DNA from: Polymorphobacter fuscus
GTDB lineage: Bacteria > Pseudomonadota > Alphaproteobacteria > Sphingomonadales > Sphingomonadaceae
NCBI RefSeq assembly: GCF_011927825.1
Contig: NZ_JAATJI010000001.1
Span: forward strand, 992,001-1,056,000
Direction: 5' to 3'
DNA: 64,000 nucleotides
Part shown: piece after piece, positions 25,759 to 34,277 of the stretch
Numbering within the stretch: the stretch's first letter is position 1
Layout of the letters: every line of letters begins with the position of its first letter
Translations under genes and position numbers: made by a program
Notes under the pieces: generated by a model
Told to the model about the DNA's origin: nothing
The model's input: the letters and a program-made list of their open reading frames with translations, nothing else
Database searches by the model: none

Positions 25759-27849
25759 ATGCCGAATGACCTGAAAAAGCCGGCGCCTTTCGCCCAGGCG
25801 CGCCGCACGCCGAAGATATTGGCGCTGTTCGGAGTCGCAACGCTGACGACTGCCGCGGCGGCGCAGCCTGTTTCGACGCCGCCGGTCCCGGCTCCGAACG
25901 ACACCATGCCGGCCGCCACACCGGTGCTGCCGCCCGATCTGTCCGCCGAACTGCCGCCGCTCGAACCGATCGTCGCGACCCCGCCCGAGGCAGCGCCGGC
26001 GCCTCTGGTCCCGGCCGCCGAACTGGCAGCGCCGCTGGCAGGGTTGGGAAGCGTGACACCGCCACCTGCGATGCCGGCCAGCAGCGATCCCGAACTGCCG
26101 CCGATCCGGTACCGGCTGACGATCGAGGGCCTTGACGCCGTCGATCTCGAAGACCGGTTCCGCGACCTGTCGGCGCTGCTCGACGGCGGTCGCAAGGCCG
26201 GCAATGCCGCGCAGGTGTCGGCCCGCGCCGATGCCGATGTCCAGCTTGCCGAAAACCTGCTGCGCTCCGAAGGCTATTATGACGCGGCGGCGAGCGCGGT
26301 CGTCGGCCCGCTTCCCGATGCCGACGGCCAGCTGCTGGTCGCCATCACCGCCACCCCGGGCACCCGCTACAGCCTCGGCACCGTGACCCTGACCAGCAGC
26401 ACCGACACGCCGCTGGCCGCCGAACCTCTTGCCATCGCCCGCGAGGCGCTGGCGCTTTCCACCGGCGATCCGATCGTTGCCGCCGCGATCGAAGTTGCCG
26501 AAGCCAATGTGGCGCTGCGGCTGCCCGAACAGGGCTATCCCTTCGTCGTCGTCGGCCAGCGCGACATCCTCCTCGACGACGTCACCTTCACCGGCGATTA
26601 CAGCCTGCCGCTCACCGCCGGCCGCAAGGCGCGGTTCGGCGGCTTCCGTCTCGCCGGTGATCCGGTGTTCGATGCCAAGCACATCGGCATCCTGCCGCGC
26701 TTCAAGGCCGGCGAGATCTATGACAGCCGCCGCGTCGACGATCTGCGCCAGGTGCTGATCGCCACCAGTCTGTTGTCCACCGTCGCGGTCGAGCCGGTCG
26801 GCACCGGCGTCATCGATGCCGACGGGGTTGAGACCGTCGACCTGCTGGTCCGCCAGACGCGCGGCCCGGCGCGCAACCTTGCCGCCAACGCCGGCTATGG
26901 CACCGGCGAGGGCGTACGGGTCAGCGCCAGCTGGACGCATCGCAACCTGTTCCCGCCCGAAGGCGCCCTGTCCGCGGCGGTCGTGGCCGGCACCAACGAA
27001 CAGAGCCTGCGCGGGCAGTTCATCCGCTCCAATGCCGGCCAGCGTGACCGTGCCTTCCAGGCCGGCGCGTCGGTGGCGCGCCAGCGCTTCGACGCCTTCA
27101 ACGCAGAAACCATCAACCTCAACGCCAGCCTGGCCCGGGTCAGCACGCCGATCTGGCAAAAACGCTGGACCTGGTCGCTTGGCGGGGAACTGATCGCGTC
27201 GCGCGAAACGGCCTTCGACCCGGCGTTGGCGGCAGAGGACCGCGGCACTTATCTCATCGCCGCCTTGCCGACCCAGCTCGGCTATGACCGTTCCGACAGC
27301 CTGCTCGACCCGACCCGCGGCTTCCGCCTGGTCGCTCGTGCCAGCCCGGAAGCGCAAAAGCGCACCGGCGGATCGTTCGACGCCTATGGCCGCTTCCTGT
27401 TCGAAGCCAGCGCCTATTATCCGGTGATGTCGTCGCTGGTCATCGCCGGCCGCGCCCGGCTCGGGTCGATCGTCGGCGCGCCGCGCGACGAGATCGCACC
27501 CTCGCGCCGGCTTTATGCCGGCGGCGGCGGTTCCGTGCGCGGCTTCGGCTTTCAGCAGCTGGGGCCGCGCGGCGCCGACAACCAGCCGCTCGGCGGCCGC
27601 TCGCTGACCGAATTCGCCATCGAGGCGCGCTATCGCTTCGGCGATTTCGGCGTTGTGCCGTTCATCGACGCCGGCCGGCTGGGCGACGCCTCCACCCCGT
27701 CGCTGTCGGGCATGCGCTATGGCGTCGGCATCGGCGGGCGCTATTATACCAACTTCGGGCCGATGCGCGTCGACATCGCCACGCCGATCAACCGCCGCCC
27801 CGGCGAATCGCGCGTTGCCCTTTATATTTCGATCGGACAGGCGTTTTGA
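25759..27849 (+). CDS. tamA: TamA-like Omp85 outer-membrane translocation protein
   Basis: 696 residues. A signal-like hydrophobic segment (ILALFGVATLTTAAAAQ) precedes a 70-residue Pro/Ala linker, POTRA-like domains (RLTIEGLDAVDLEDRFRDL.., NLLRSEGYYDAAASAVV, LAGDPVFDAKHIGILPRFKAGEIYD) and a C-terminal 16-strand Omp85 barrel ending FGPMRVDIATPINRRPG..RVALYISIGQAF. The lid-lock motif appears as GGGGSVRGFGFQQLGPR. TamA sits in the outer membrane and works with TamB to insert or move outer-membrane proteins or lipids. The next gene, tamB, overlaps its stop, which settles the assignment. The Pro-rich N-terminal linker is longer than in enterobacterial TamA. Confidence 0.93.
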   Translation: MPNDLKKPAPFAQARRTPKILALFGVATLTTAAAAQPVSTPPVPAPNDTMPAATPVLPPDLSAELPPLEPIVATPPEAAPAPLVPAAELAAPLAGLGSVTPPPAMPASSDPELPPIRYRLTIEGLDAVDLEDRFRDLSALLDGGRKAGNAAQVSARADADVQLAENLLRSEGYYDAAASAVVGPLPDADGQLLVAITATPGTRYSLGTVTLTSSTDTPLAAEPLAIAREALALSTGDPIVAAAIEVAEANVALRLPEQGYPFVVVGQRDILLDDVTFTGDYSLPLTAGRKARFGGFRLAGDPVFDAKHIGILPRFKAGEIYDSRRVDDLRQVLIATSLLSTVAVEPVGTGVIDADGVETVDLLVRQTRGPARNLAANAGYGTGEGVRVSASWTHRNLFPPEGALSAAVVAGTNEQSLRGQFIRSNAGQRDRAFQAGASVARQRFDAFNAETINLNASLARVSTPIWQKRWTWSLGGELIASRETAFDPALAAEDRGTYLIAALPTQLGYDRSDSLLDPTRGFRLVARASPEAQKRTGGSFDAYGRFLFEASAYYPVMSSLVIAGRARLGSIVGAPRDEIAPSRRLYAGGGGSVRGFGFQQLGPRGADNQPLGGRSLTEFAIEARYRFGDFGVVPFIDAGRLGDASTPSLSGMRYGVGIGGRYYTNFGPMRVDIATPINRRPGESRVALYISIGQAF

Positions 27850-30800
27850 CGGCGAAGCGGGTTCTGCTCTGGGTCGGCGGCGCCATCACCGGCCTCATCG
27901 CGCTGCTCGTCATCGCCGTGCTGGCGCTCGACACCGGACCCGGCAAGCGCCTGCTGCTTGGCCAGCTCGCCGGCTTCACCACCGCCAGCGGGCTGAATTA
28001 TCGCGCCGGCGCCATCGACGGGTCGATCTACGGCCGCATGACCATCCGCAATCTTGAAATCCGCGATCTCGACGGTGTGCTGGTCACGGCGCCCTCCGTA
28101 CTCGTCGACTGGCGCCCTTCGGCCCTGTTCGACGGCGGGCGCATCGCCCTTGCCGAAGCCAGCGCCGATACGGTCCGGCTGCTGCGCCGCCCCAACCTCA
28201 ACCCGTCGGACCCCAATGATCCGCTGCTGCCCGACCTCGATATCGATATCGACCGGCTGCGCATCGATCATTTCCGCATCGACCCCGCCGTCACCGGACG
28301 CCGCCACGATGTCGGCCTGACCGGCGCCGTCAGCATTGCCGATGGCCGCGCCACCGTGACGATTGACGCCAATGCCCGCCAGGCCGCCGGGATCGCCGGC
28401 GGCGACACGCTAGTGCTGCGCCTCGACGCGGTGCCCGCCGACAACCGCCTGCAGCTCGACGCGCGCCTTGCGGCCCCTGTCGCCGGCCTTGTCGATGGCT
28501 TCACCAATCTCGGTCGGCCGCTCGCCGCGCGCATTTCGGGTGAGGGCAGCTGGGCGAGCTGGCGCGGCACGCTGGCCGCGACCAGCGGCACCGCCCCGCT
28601 CGCCGATGTGGCACTGACCGCCGCCGACGGGACGTTCACCGCCAAGGGCCGCGCCAGCCCCGGCACGCTGCTTGCCGGCCCGGCCCAGTCGCTGCTGCGC
28701 CAGCTCGACCTGGATATCACCGCTCGCCTCGCCGACCGGCGGGTCGATGCCGTCGCCGCCATCGCCGCCGATGCCTTCACCATCGCCGCCAAGGGCCTTG
28801 TCGACCTGGGCGCCAGCCGCTTTGAAAATTTCCGTGTCGATGCCCGGCTGCTGCGCCCTGCCGCCATCGCGCCCGACCTGCGCGGTGACAATGTCCGCAT
28901 CGCCGCCACCGTCGATGGCGCCTTTGCGACGCCCACGCTGGCCTATGACATCGCCGCCGACTCGCTGTCGTTCGACGCGACCACCGTCGAAGGCCTGACT
29001 GCCAGCGGCCGCGCCACCGTCGATGCCGACCGCATTCGCGTTCCGGTGTCCGCCCGGGCGCGCCGCGTCACCGGCCTCAACGCCGCGGCCGGCGGCTTGC
29101 TCACCAACCTCGCCATCGACGGCGATCTGGCCTGGGCCAATGGCCAGCTATTGTCCGATAACCTTCGCCTGCGGTCGGATCGGATCGATGCCACGGCCAT
29201 CATCATCGCCGATGTCGCCAAGGGCAATTACGCCGGCACGCTGAAGGGCCGCGTCAACGATTATCGGGTCGAAGGGCTGGGCCGCGTCGATCTGGTCACC
29301 GATGCGCGGCTGGTCACGGCCCCCGGCGGCGGGTTCGGCCTGACCGGCACCGCCCGCATCACCACGCGCACCATCGACAATGCGTCGCTGCGCGAACAAT
29401 TGGGCGGCAACGCCATCGTCACCGCCGGCTTCGGCTATGATCCTGCCGGCGCCGCGACGCTGCGCAACCTGCGGCTGACTGCGCCGCTGCTGCGCATCAC
29501 CGATGGCAGCGGCAGCTACCGCACCGATACCGGCGCCATCGCACTGTCGGCACGTGCCGTATCGACCACCTACGGCCCCGCCACCATCACCGCCTCCGGC
29601 ACCCTCGATCGCCCGGTCGCGCGGCTGCGCGCCGACCGGCCGGGCCTGGGCATCGATGTCCGCAATCTCGTTGCCGACCTGACCACCACTGCCGCCGGTT
29701 ATCGCGTCATTGCCAGCGGCGCCTCCGCCTATGGGCCGTTGTCGGGCGATGTCGTCATCCGCACCGGGCCGCGGTTGACCATCGACATCGCCCGCGCCCG
29801 CGCCGCGGGCATCGATGCCCGCGGCCGCGTCACCCAGACCGCGGCCGGGCCGTTCGCCGGCGCCATCGCGCTCAGCGGGTCCGGCATCAACGGCAATGTC
29901 CGGTTGGCCGCCGCCGGCGCCAACCAGCGCGCCGATATCGATGTCCGCGCCCAGTCGGCGCGCATTCCCGGCGACGTGCCGATCACCATCGGCAGCGGCA
30001 GCGCCCGCGCCGCAGTCATCCTGTTCCCCGGCGCGCCGTCGATCACCGGCAGTGCCGACCTTGCCGATGTCCGGTCGGGCACGCTGCTGGTCAAGCGCGC
30101 GCGCAGCAATTTCGATTATCGCGGCGGCAATGGCACCGTCGGCCTTGTCGCCAATGGCAGCAGTTCGGCGCCGTTCAATATCGCAGCCCAAGCGCGGCTG
30201 ACCCCGCAGCGCGTCGTCGCCAATGCCACCGGCGCCTTCAGCGGCATCGATTTCCGCCTCGCCGCCCCCGCCGTCGCCACCCGCAGCGCCGGCGAATGGC
30301 TGCTGGCGCCGGCCACCATCGTCTTTCCGCAGGGCCGCGCCCGCATCGGCGGGCGTTACGGCAAGGCCACCACGGTCAACGCCGTGCTCGACAGTGTCGA
30401 TCTCGCCATCGTCAACGCCTTTGTTCCCGGCCTCGGCCTCGGCGGCAAGGCGTCGGGCACCGTCGATGCCACGCTGGCCGCGGTGCCGGTTGTCGATGCC
30501 CGCATCGATGTCGCCGGCTTCACCCGCACCGCCGCCTATACGATTTCCGCCCCCGTCGACATCGCCACCACCGCACAATTGTCGGACGCCGGTGGCAGCG
30601 TTGCGGCCGCCATCCGCCGCGGCGGCACCACCATCGGCCGGCTGCAGGCGCGGGTCGCGCCGCTGCCCGCCGGCGCCGGCCTTGCCGCGCGCCTCCAGGC
30701 GGCGCCGCTGTCGGGGGGCATCCGCTACGCCGGCCCGGCCGAAGTGCTGTGGGCGCTGACGGGAATTGCCGGGCAGGAACTGTCCGGGCCCATTGCCATC

Positions 30801-32000
30801 GCGGCCGATTTCGGTGGCCGGGTCGACCAGCCGCGGTTGAACGGCACGATCCGCGCCAGCGCCTTGCGGTACACCAACCAGGCCTATGGCACCGTCATCC
30901 GCGACATCGCGCTGACCGGCAATTTCACCCAGTCGCAGTTGCAGATCGCTTCGCTGACCGGCCGGGCAGGCGATGGCACGATCAGCGCCAACGGCACGCT
31001 CGGCCTCGATGCCGCCAGCGGCTTCCCCGCCAGCGTCAACGTCCGCTTCGACCGGGCCCAGCTGGCGCGCAGCGACGCGCTTGGCGCCCAGGCAACCGGG
31101 GAACTTGCCATCACCAACGGCCGCAATGGAGCGCTGATCACCGGTACGGTCACCATTCCCGAAGCGCGCTACGAGATCATCCGCCAGGGTGATTCCGCCG
31201 TGCCGCAGCTGACCGGGGTGCGCCGCAAGAATGCGCCGGTGGTGAAGGCCGCGGCGGCGCAAGCCCCGGCATTCGGCCTGGCCAGCGTCCGTCTCGACAT
31301 TCGCGTGCGGGCCGACAACCGCATCTTCGTGTCCGGCATGGGGCTGGAGGCCGAATGGGAAACCGACATGCGCATCACCGGCACCGCCGCTGCCCCGCGC
31401 ATCGTCGGCCGGCTCGAAATCGTTCGCGGCACCTACAGCTTCGCCGGCCGCCGCTTCGACCTGGCGCAGACCGGTGCGATCGTCTTCGACGGCGGCCCCT
31501 TCACCAATCCGGAACTGTCGCTGGCAGCAGAAACCACGGTCGAGGGCGTGACCGCCACCATCAACATCGGCGGCCGCGCCCAAAGCCCGCAGATCAGCTT
31601 CACCTCGACCCCGACGCTGCCGCAGGATGAAGTGCTGTCGCGCCTGTTGTTCGGGGAATCGGTCACCAACATCTCGCCCATCCAGGCGGTGCAGCTGGCG
31701 TCGGCGCTCAACTCGCTGCGCGGCTCGGGCGGCGGTCTCAACCCGCTCGGCAAGCTGCGCTCGGTGACCGGCATCGACCGGCTGCGCGTGCTGGGGGAAG
31801 ACAAGACCACCGGGCGCGGCACCGCGGTCTCCGCCGGGCAATATATCGGCAACAACATCTATGTCGAAGTCATCACCGACGCGCGCGGCTTCACCGCCAC
31901 CCAACTCGAAATCGCCCTCAGCCGCAGCCTTTCGATCCTCAGCGCGACCGGGTCGTTCGGTGGATCGAACGTCACCCTGCGCTATTCGCGGGACTATTGA
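27846..32000 (+). CDS. tamB: TamB-like translocation/assembly protein
   Basis: 1384 residues. A single N-terminal membrane anchor (VLLWVGGAITGLIALLVIAVLAL) precedes a very long, low-complexity beta-rich region of Ala/Gly/Thr/Asp repeats characteristic of AsmA/TamB-type beta-taco proteins. The conserved C-terminal DUF490 (TamB) domain contains TLPQDEVLSRLLFGESVTNISPIQAVQLA and ends with VTLRYSRDY. These proteins bridge the periplasm between the inner membrane and TamA and are thought to carry lipids. The TTG start overlaps the TGA of tamA (TTGA). The stop overlaps the next gene (TGATG). Confidence 0.95.
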   Translation: MTAKRVLLWVGGAITGLIALLVIAVLALDTGPGKRLLLGQLAGFTTASGLNYRAGAIDGSIYGRMTIRNLEIRDLDGVLVTAPSVLVDWRPSALFDGGRIALAEASADTVRLLRRPNLNPSDPNDPLLPDLDIDIDRLRIDHFRIDPAVTGRRHDVGLTGAVSIADGRATVTIDANARQAAGIAGGDTLVLRLDAVPADNRLQLDARLAAPVAGLVDGFTNLGRPLAARISGEGSWASWRGTLAATSGTAPLADVALTAADGTFTAKGRASPGTLLAGPAQSLLRQLDLDITARLADRRVDAVAAIAADAFTIAAKGLVDLGASRFENFRVDARLLRPAAIAPDLRGDNVRIAATVDGAFATPTLAYDIAADSLSFDATTVEGLTASGRATVDADRIRVPVSARARRVTGLNAAAGGLLTNLAIDGDLAWANGQLLSDNLRLRSDRIDATAIIIADVAKGNYAGTLKGRVNDYRVEGLGRVDLVTDARLVTAPGGGFGLTGTARITTRTIDNASLREQLGGNAIVTAGFGYDPAGAATLRNLRLTAPLLRITDGSGSYRTDTGAIALSARAVSTTYGPATITASGTLDRPVARLRADRPGLGIDVRNLVADLTTTAAGYRVIASGASAYGPLSGDVVIRTGPRLTIDIARARAAGIDARGRVTQTAAGPFAGAIALSGSGINGNVRLAAAGANQRADIDVRAQSARIPGDVPITIGSGSARAAVILFPGAPSITGSADLADVRSGTLLVKRARSNFDYRGGNGTVGLVANGSSSAPFNIAAQARLTPQRVVANATGAFSGIDFRLAAPAVATRSAGEWLLAPATIVFPQGRARIGGRYGKATTVNAVLDSVDLAIVNAFVPGLGLGGKASGTVDATLAAVPVVDARIDVAGFTRTAAYTISAPVDIATTAQLSDAGGSVAAAIRRGGTTIGRLQARVAPLPAGAGLAARLQAAPLSGGIRYAGPAEVLWALTGIAGQELSGPIAIAADFGGRVDQPRLNGTIRASALRYTNQAYGTVIRDIALTGNFTQSQLQIASLTGRAGDGTISANGTLGLDAASGFPASVNVRFDRAQLARSDALGAQATGELAITNGRNGALITGTVTIPEARYEIIRQGDSAVPQLTGVRRKNAPVVKAAAAQAPAFGLASVRLDIRVRADNRIFVSGMGLEAEWETDMRITGTAAAPRIVGRLEIVRGTYSFAGRRFDLAQTGAIVFDGGPFTNPELSLAAETTVEGVTATINIGGRAQSPQISFTSTPTLPQDEVLSRLLFGESVTNISPIQAVQLASALNSLRGSGGGLNPLGKLRSVTGIDRLRVLGEDKTTGRGTAVSAGQYIGNNIYVEVITDARGFTATQLEIALSRSLSILSATGSFGGSNVTLRYSRDY

Positions 32001-32971
32001 TGGCCGATCTGCCGACTTCCGACGCGACCGCCCAATCCCCGGCGGATTATTCCCTGGCGGCGTGGAAGGCGATCCTGCGCCGTGTCTGGAACGGCAATTC
32101 GGAACATAATCTCAGCCTGATGGCGGCCGGGGTTGCCTTTTACGCCTTTCTGTCCTTCGTGCCGCTGCTCGGCGCGCTGGTCATGAGCTATGGCCTTGTC
32201 GCCGACCCGGCGACCGTGTCGAAGCACATGAAGACCATTATCGATCTGGTCCCCGCCGACGCCGCCCGGCTGATCTACGAACAGCTGATCAACCTCACCA
32301 CCACCGCCGCCAGCCGCAAGGGGCTGGGCCTGCTCATCGCGCTGGCCGTCTCCATCTACGGTGCCACCCGCGCATCGGGCGCGATCATCGCCGCGCTCAA
32401 CGTCATCTATGGCGAACGCGACCGGCGCGGCATCATCCGCGGCACGGCGATCTCGGCACTGCTCATCATCGGCGCCATCGCCACCGGCATCGTCGGCGTC
32501 CTCGCCGCGACGATGATGGGCTATGCCCAGGACCTGCTCCGCAATTTCGGTGACGCCGGTCGGATGCTCGTCCAGCTTCTCACCTGGGCGATCGCCGGCG
32601 GGCTGTGCTGCCTGGCCATCGGTGCCATGTACCGTTTCGCTCCCGATCGTTCCGATGCCCGGTGGCGCTGGTTGAGCGTCGGCTCGGTCACCGCCACCGT
32701 CCTGTGGCTGGCGGCGACGCTGGGCTTCGGTTTCTATGCCTCGCGCTTTGCCGATTACAACGCCACCTATGGCTCGCTCGCTGCCGTCGTCGTGCTGCTG
32801 ATGTGGCTGTATGTGTCGGCCTATGCCATCCTCATCGGCGGGCTGATCAATGCCGAAACCGAGCGCCAGACGGCAGTCGACAGCACCACCGGGCGGCCCC
32901 GCCCAATGGGCCGGCGCGGCGCCGTGGTCGCCGACATGAGCGCCGCGGTGGACAGCACGAAACCGACCTAG
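32000..32971 (+). CDS. YihY/BrkB family inner-membrane protein
   Basis: 323 residues with about six membrane helices. Family features include LMAAGVAFYAFLSFVPLLGALV near the N-terminus, ATRASGAIIAALNVIYGERDRRGIIRG, and LWLYVSAYAILIGGLINAETER at the C-terminus. YihY/BrkB proteins are widespread inner-membrane proteins of unclear function, formerly misnamed ribonuclease BN. ATG at 32000 overlaps the tamB stop, so it is probably the third gene of the tam operon; an envelope role fits. A TTG codon directly before the ATG is the only alternative start. Confidence 0.93.
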   Translation: MADLPTSDATAQSPADYSLAAWKAILRRVWNGNSEHNLSLMAAGVAFYAFLSFVPLLGALVMSYGLVADPATVSKHMKTIIDLVPADAARLIYEQLINLTTTAASRKGLGLLIALAVSIYGATRASGAIIAALNVIYGERDRRGIIRGTAISALLIIGAIATGIVGVLAATMMGYAQDLLRNFGDAGRMLVQLLTWAIAGGLCCLAIGAMYRFAPDRSDARWRWLSVGSVTATVLWLAATLGFGFYASRFADYNATYGSLAAVVVLLMWLYVSAYAILIGGLINAETERQTAVDSTTGRPRPMGRRGAVVADMSAAVDSTKPT

Positions 32972-33044
32972 TTAACAAAGTCCGCCCCCGGGGCTTTGCC
33001 CTGCGCACCGATTGGGTTAACGTCATGTGGCTGGGGGGCAGCCG

Positions 33045-34253
33045 ATGACGACTCCGCAAGACATTTTGCGTGCCCGGCCCGGCCCCGTCGGACAATGGTT
33101 GATGGATCGCGGCATGGCGCTGCTGCCCGCCGTGTTCGGGGTGCTGCGCGATCGCCGGCCGGTGTTCCGGGTCGGCAACACCTATCTCGTCACCCGCCAT
33201 GACGATGTGCGCGCCGTCTTCGCCGCCGACGGTGCCTTTGCAGCGCCCTATCGCGACAAGCTCGACGTCATCATGGGCGGCGCGCCGTTCATCCTCGGCA
33301 TGGGGGATGGCGACGACTATCGCGCCGGCCTCGCCGCGCTGCGCAGCGTCGTGCGGCGTGCCGACCTGCCGATGCTCGCCGCGCGGGTGGAGGCGCTGGC
33401 GACGGCGGCGGTGGCGGCGGCACCGGGCCGGATCGATGTTGTCACGCTGGTGCGCGGCATCGCCTTCGACATGATCGCCGAATATCTCGGCGTCACCCCG
33501 CCGGCCGGTGCCAACCTCCATATCTGGGGCACGCGATTGTTCGAATATCAGTTCGTCGCCGACGATGCCGCGCTGCGGGCCGAAGTGGCGCGCATCGCCC
33601 CGGCCATCCGCGACCATGTCCAGCGCGAGATCGACCGCTGCCGCAAGGCGCCCGACGGCCGCGACGATGTCATCGCCCGCAGCCTCGCCGCCCAGGCGGC
33701 CGGTATACCCGGCTTCAGCGACACGGCGATCCGCACCAATGTTGTCGGGCTGCTGGTCGGTGGCCCGCCGCAGCCGCCGATGGTGGTGCCGCAGGGCATG
33801 GAACAGCTGCTGCGCCGGCCGCCGGCACTGGCCGCGGCCCAGGCAGCCGCGCGCGCCGATGACGATGCGGCGCTCGCCGCCTGCCTCACGGAGGCGATGC
33901 GTTTTGACCCGCTCGCGCCCTGGCTGCCCCGCACTGCCGTCGCGGCGCGGACCATCGGCGGCCGCACTATCCCCGCCGGCGCCAGGCTGCTGGTCAGCAT
34001 CGCATCGGCCATGCGCGACGATCGCCGCGTTCCCGAACCGCACCGCTTCGACCCCAGGCGCAGCCCCGACCAGTATCTCCACTTCGGCTTCGGCGTGCAC
34101 CAGTGTTTCGGCCTGTGGATCAACCAGGCGACACTGCACCTGATGCTCAAGCCGCTGCTCAAACGGCCCAATCTGCGCCGCGCCACCGGTGCCGAAGGGC
34201 GGCTGCGCAAACATGGCGCCTTTGCCAGTTCACTGGTGGTTGCATTCGACTGA
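33045..34253 (+). CDS. Cytochrome P450, atypical I-helix
   Basis: 402 residues, soluble, no leader. The heme-binding loop is HFGFGVHQCFG with Cys354 as axial ligand, and the K-helix ExxR is EAMR (283-286). The I-helix site, normally [AG]-G-x-[DE]-T-T, reads GGPPQPP (239-245): both the acid and the alcohol residue that deliver protons to bound O2 are missing and prolines break the helix. This pattern is seen in P450s that act on hydroperoxides or isomerise substrates instead of activating O2. The next gene, 24 bases on, encodes a DyP-type peroxidase, which fits such chemistry. ATG chosen with GGGGGG just upstream. No ferredoxin or reductase gene nearby. Confidence 0.93.
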   Translation: MTTPQDILRARPGPVGQWLMDRGMALLPAVFGVLRDRRPVFRVGNTYLVTRHDDVRAVFAADGAFAAPYRDKLDVIMGGAPFILGMGDGDDYRAGLAALRSVVRRADLPMLAARVEALATAAVAAAPGRIDVVTLVRGIAFDMIAEYLGVTPPAGANLHIWGTRLFEYQFVADDAALRAEVARIAPAIRDHVQREIDRCRKAPDGRDDVIARSLAAQAAGIPGFSDTAIRTNVVGLLVGGPPQPPMVVPQGMEQLLRRPPALAAAQAAARADDDAALAACLTEAMRFDPLAPWLPRTAVAARTIGGRTIPAGARLLVSIASAMRDDRRVPEPHRFDPRRSPDQYLHFGFGVHQCFGLWINQATLHLMLKPLLKRPNLRRATGAEGRLRKHGAFASSLVVAFD

Positions 34254-34277
34254 AACCGGATCCGGGGGGTTCACCAT

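Noticed and set aside
29148..31904. A 918-codon minus-strand open frame opposite tamB
   Set aside because: Gly/Asp-rich composition mirrors the tamB repeats; tamB is supported by its anchor, C-terminal domain and tamA linkage.
32972..33044. Possible terminator between the yihY-like gene and the P450 gene, flanked by two GTTAAC sites
   Set aside because: The central hairpin (CAAAG..CCCCGGGG..CTTTG) has mismatches and no T run; two HpaI-like hexamers 40 bases apart may be chance.
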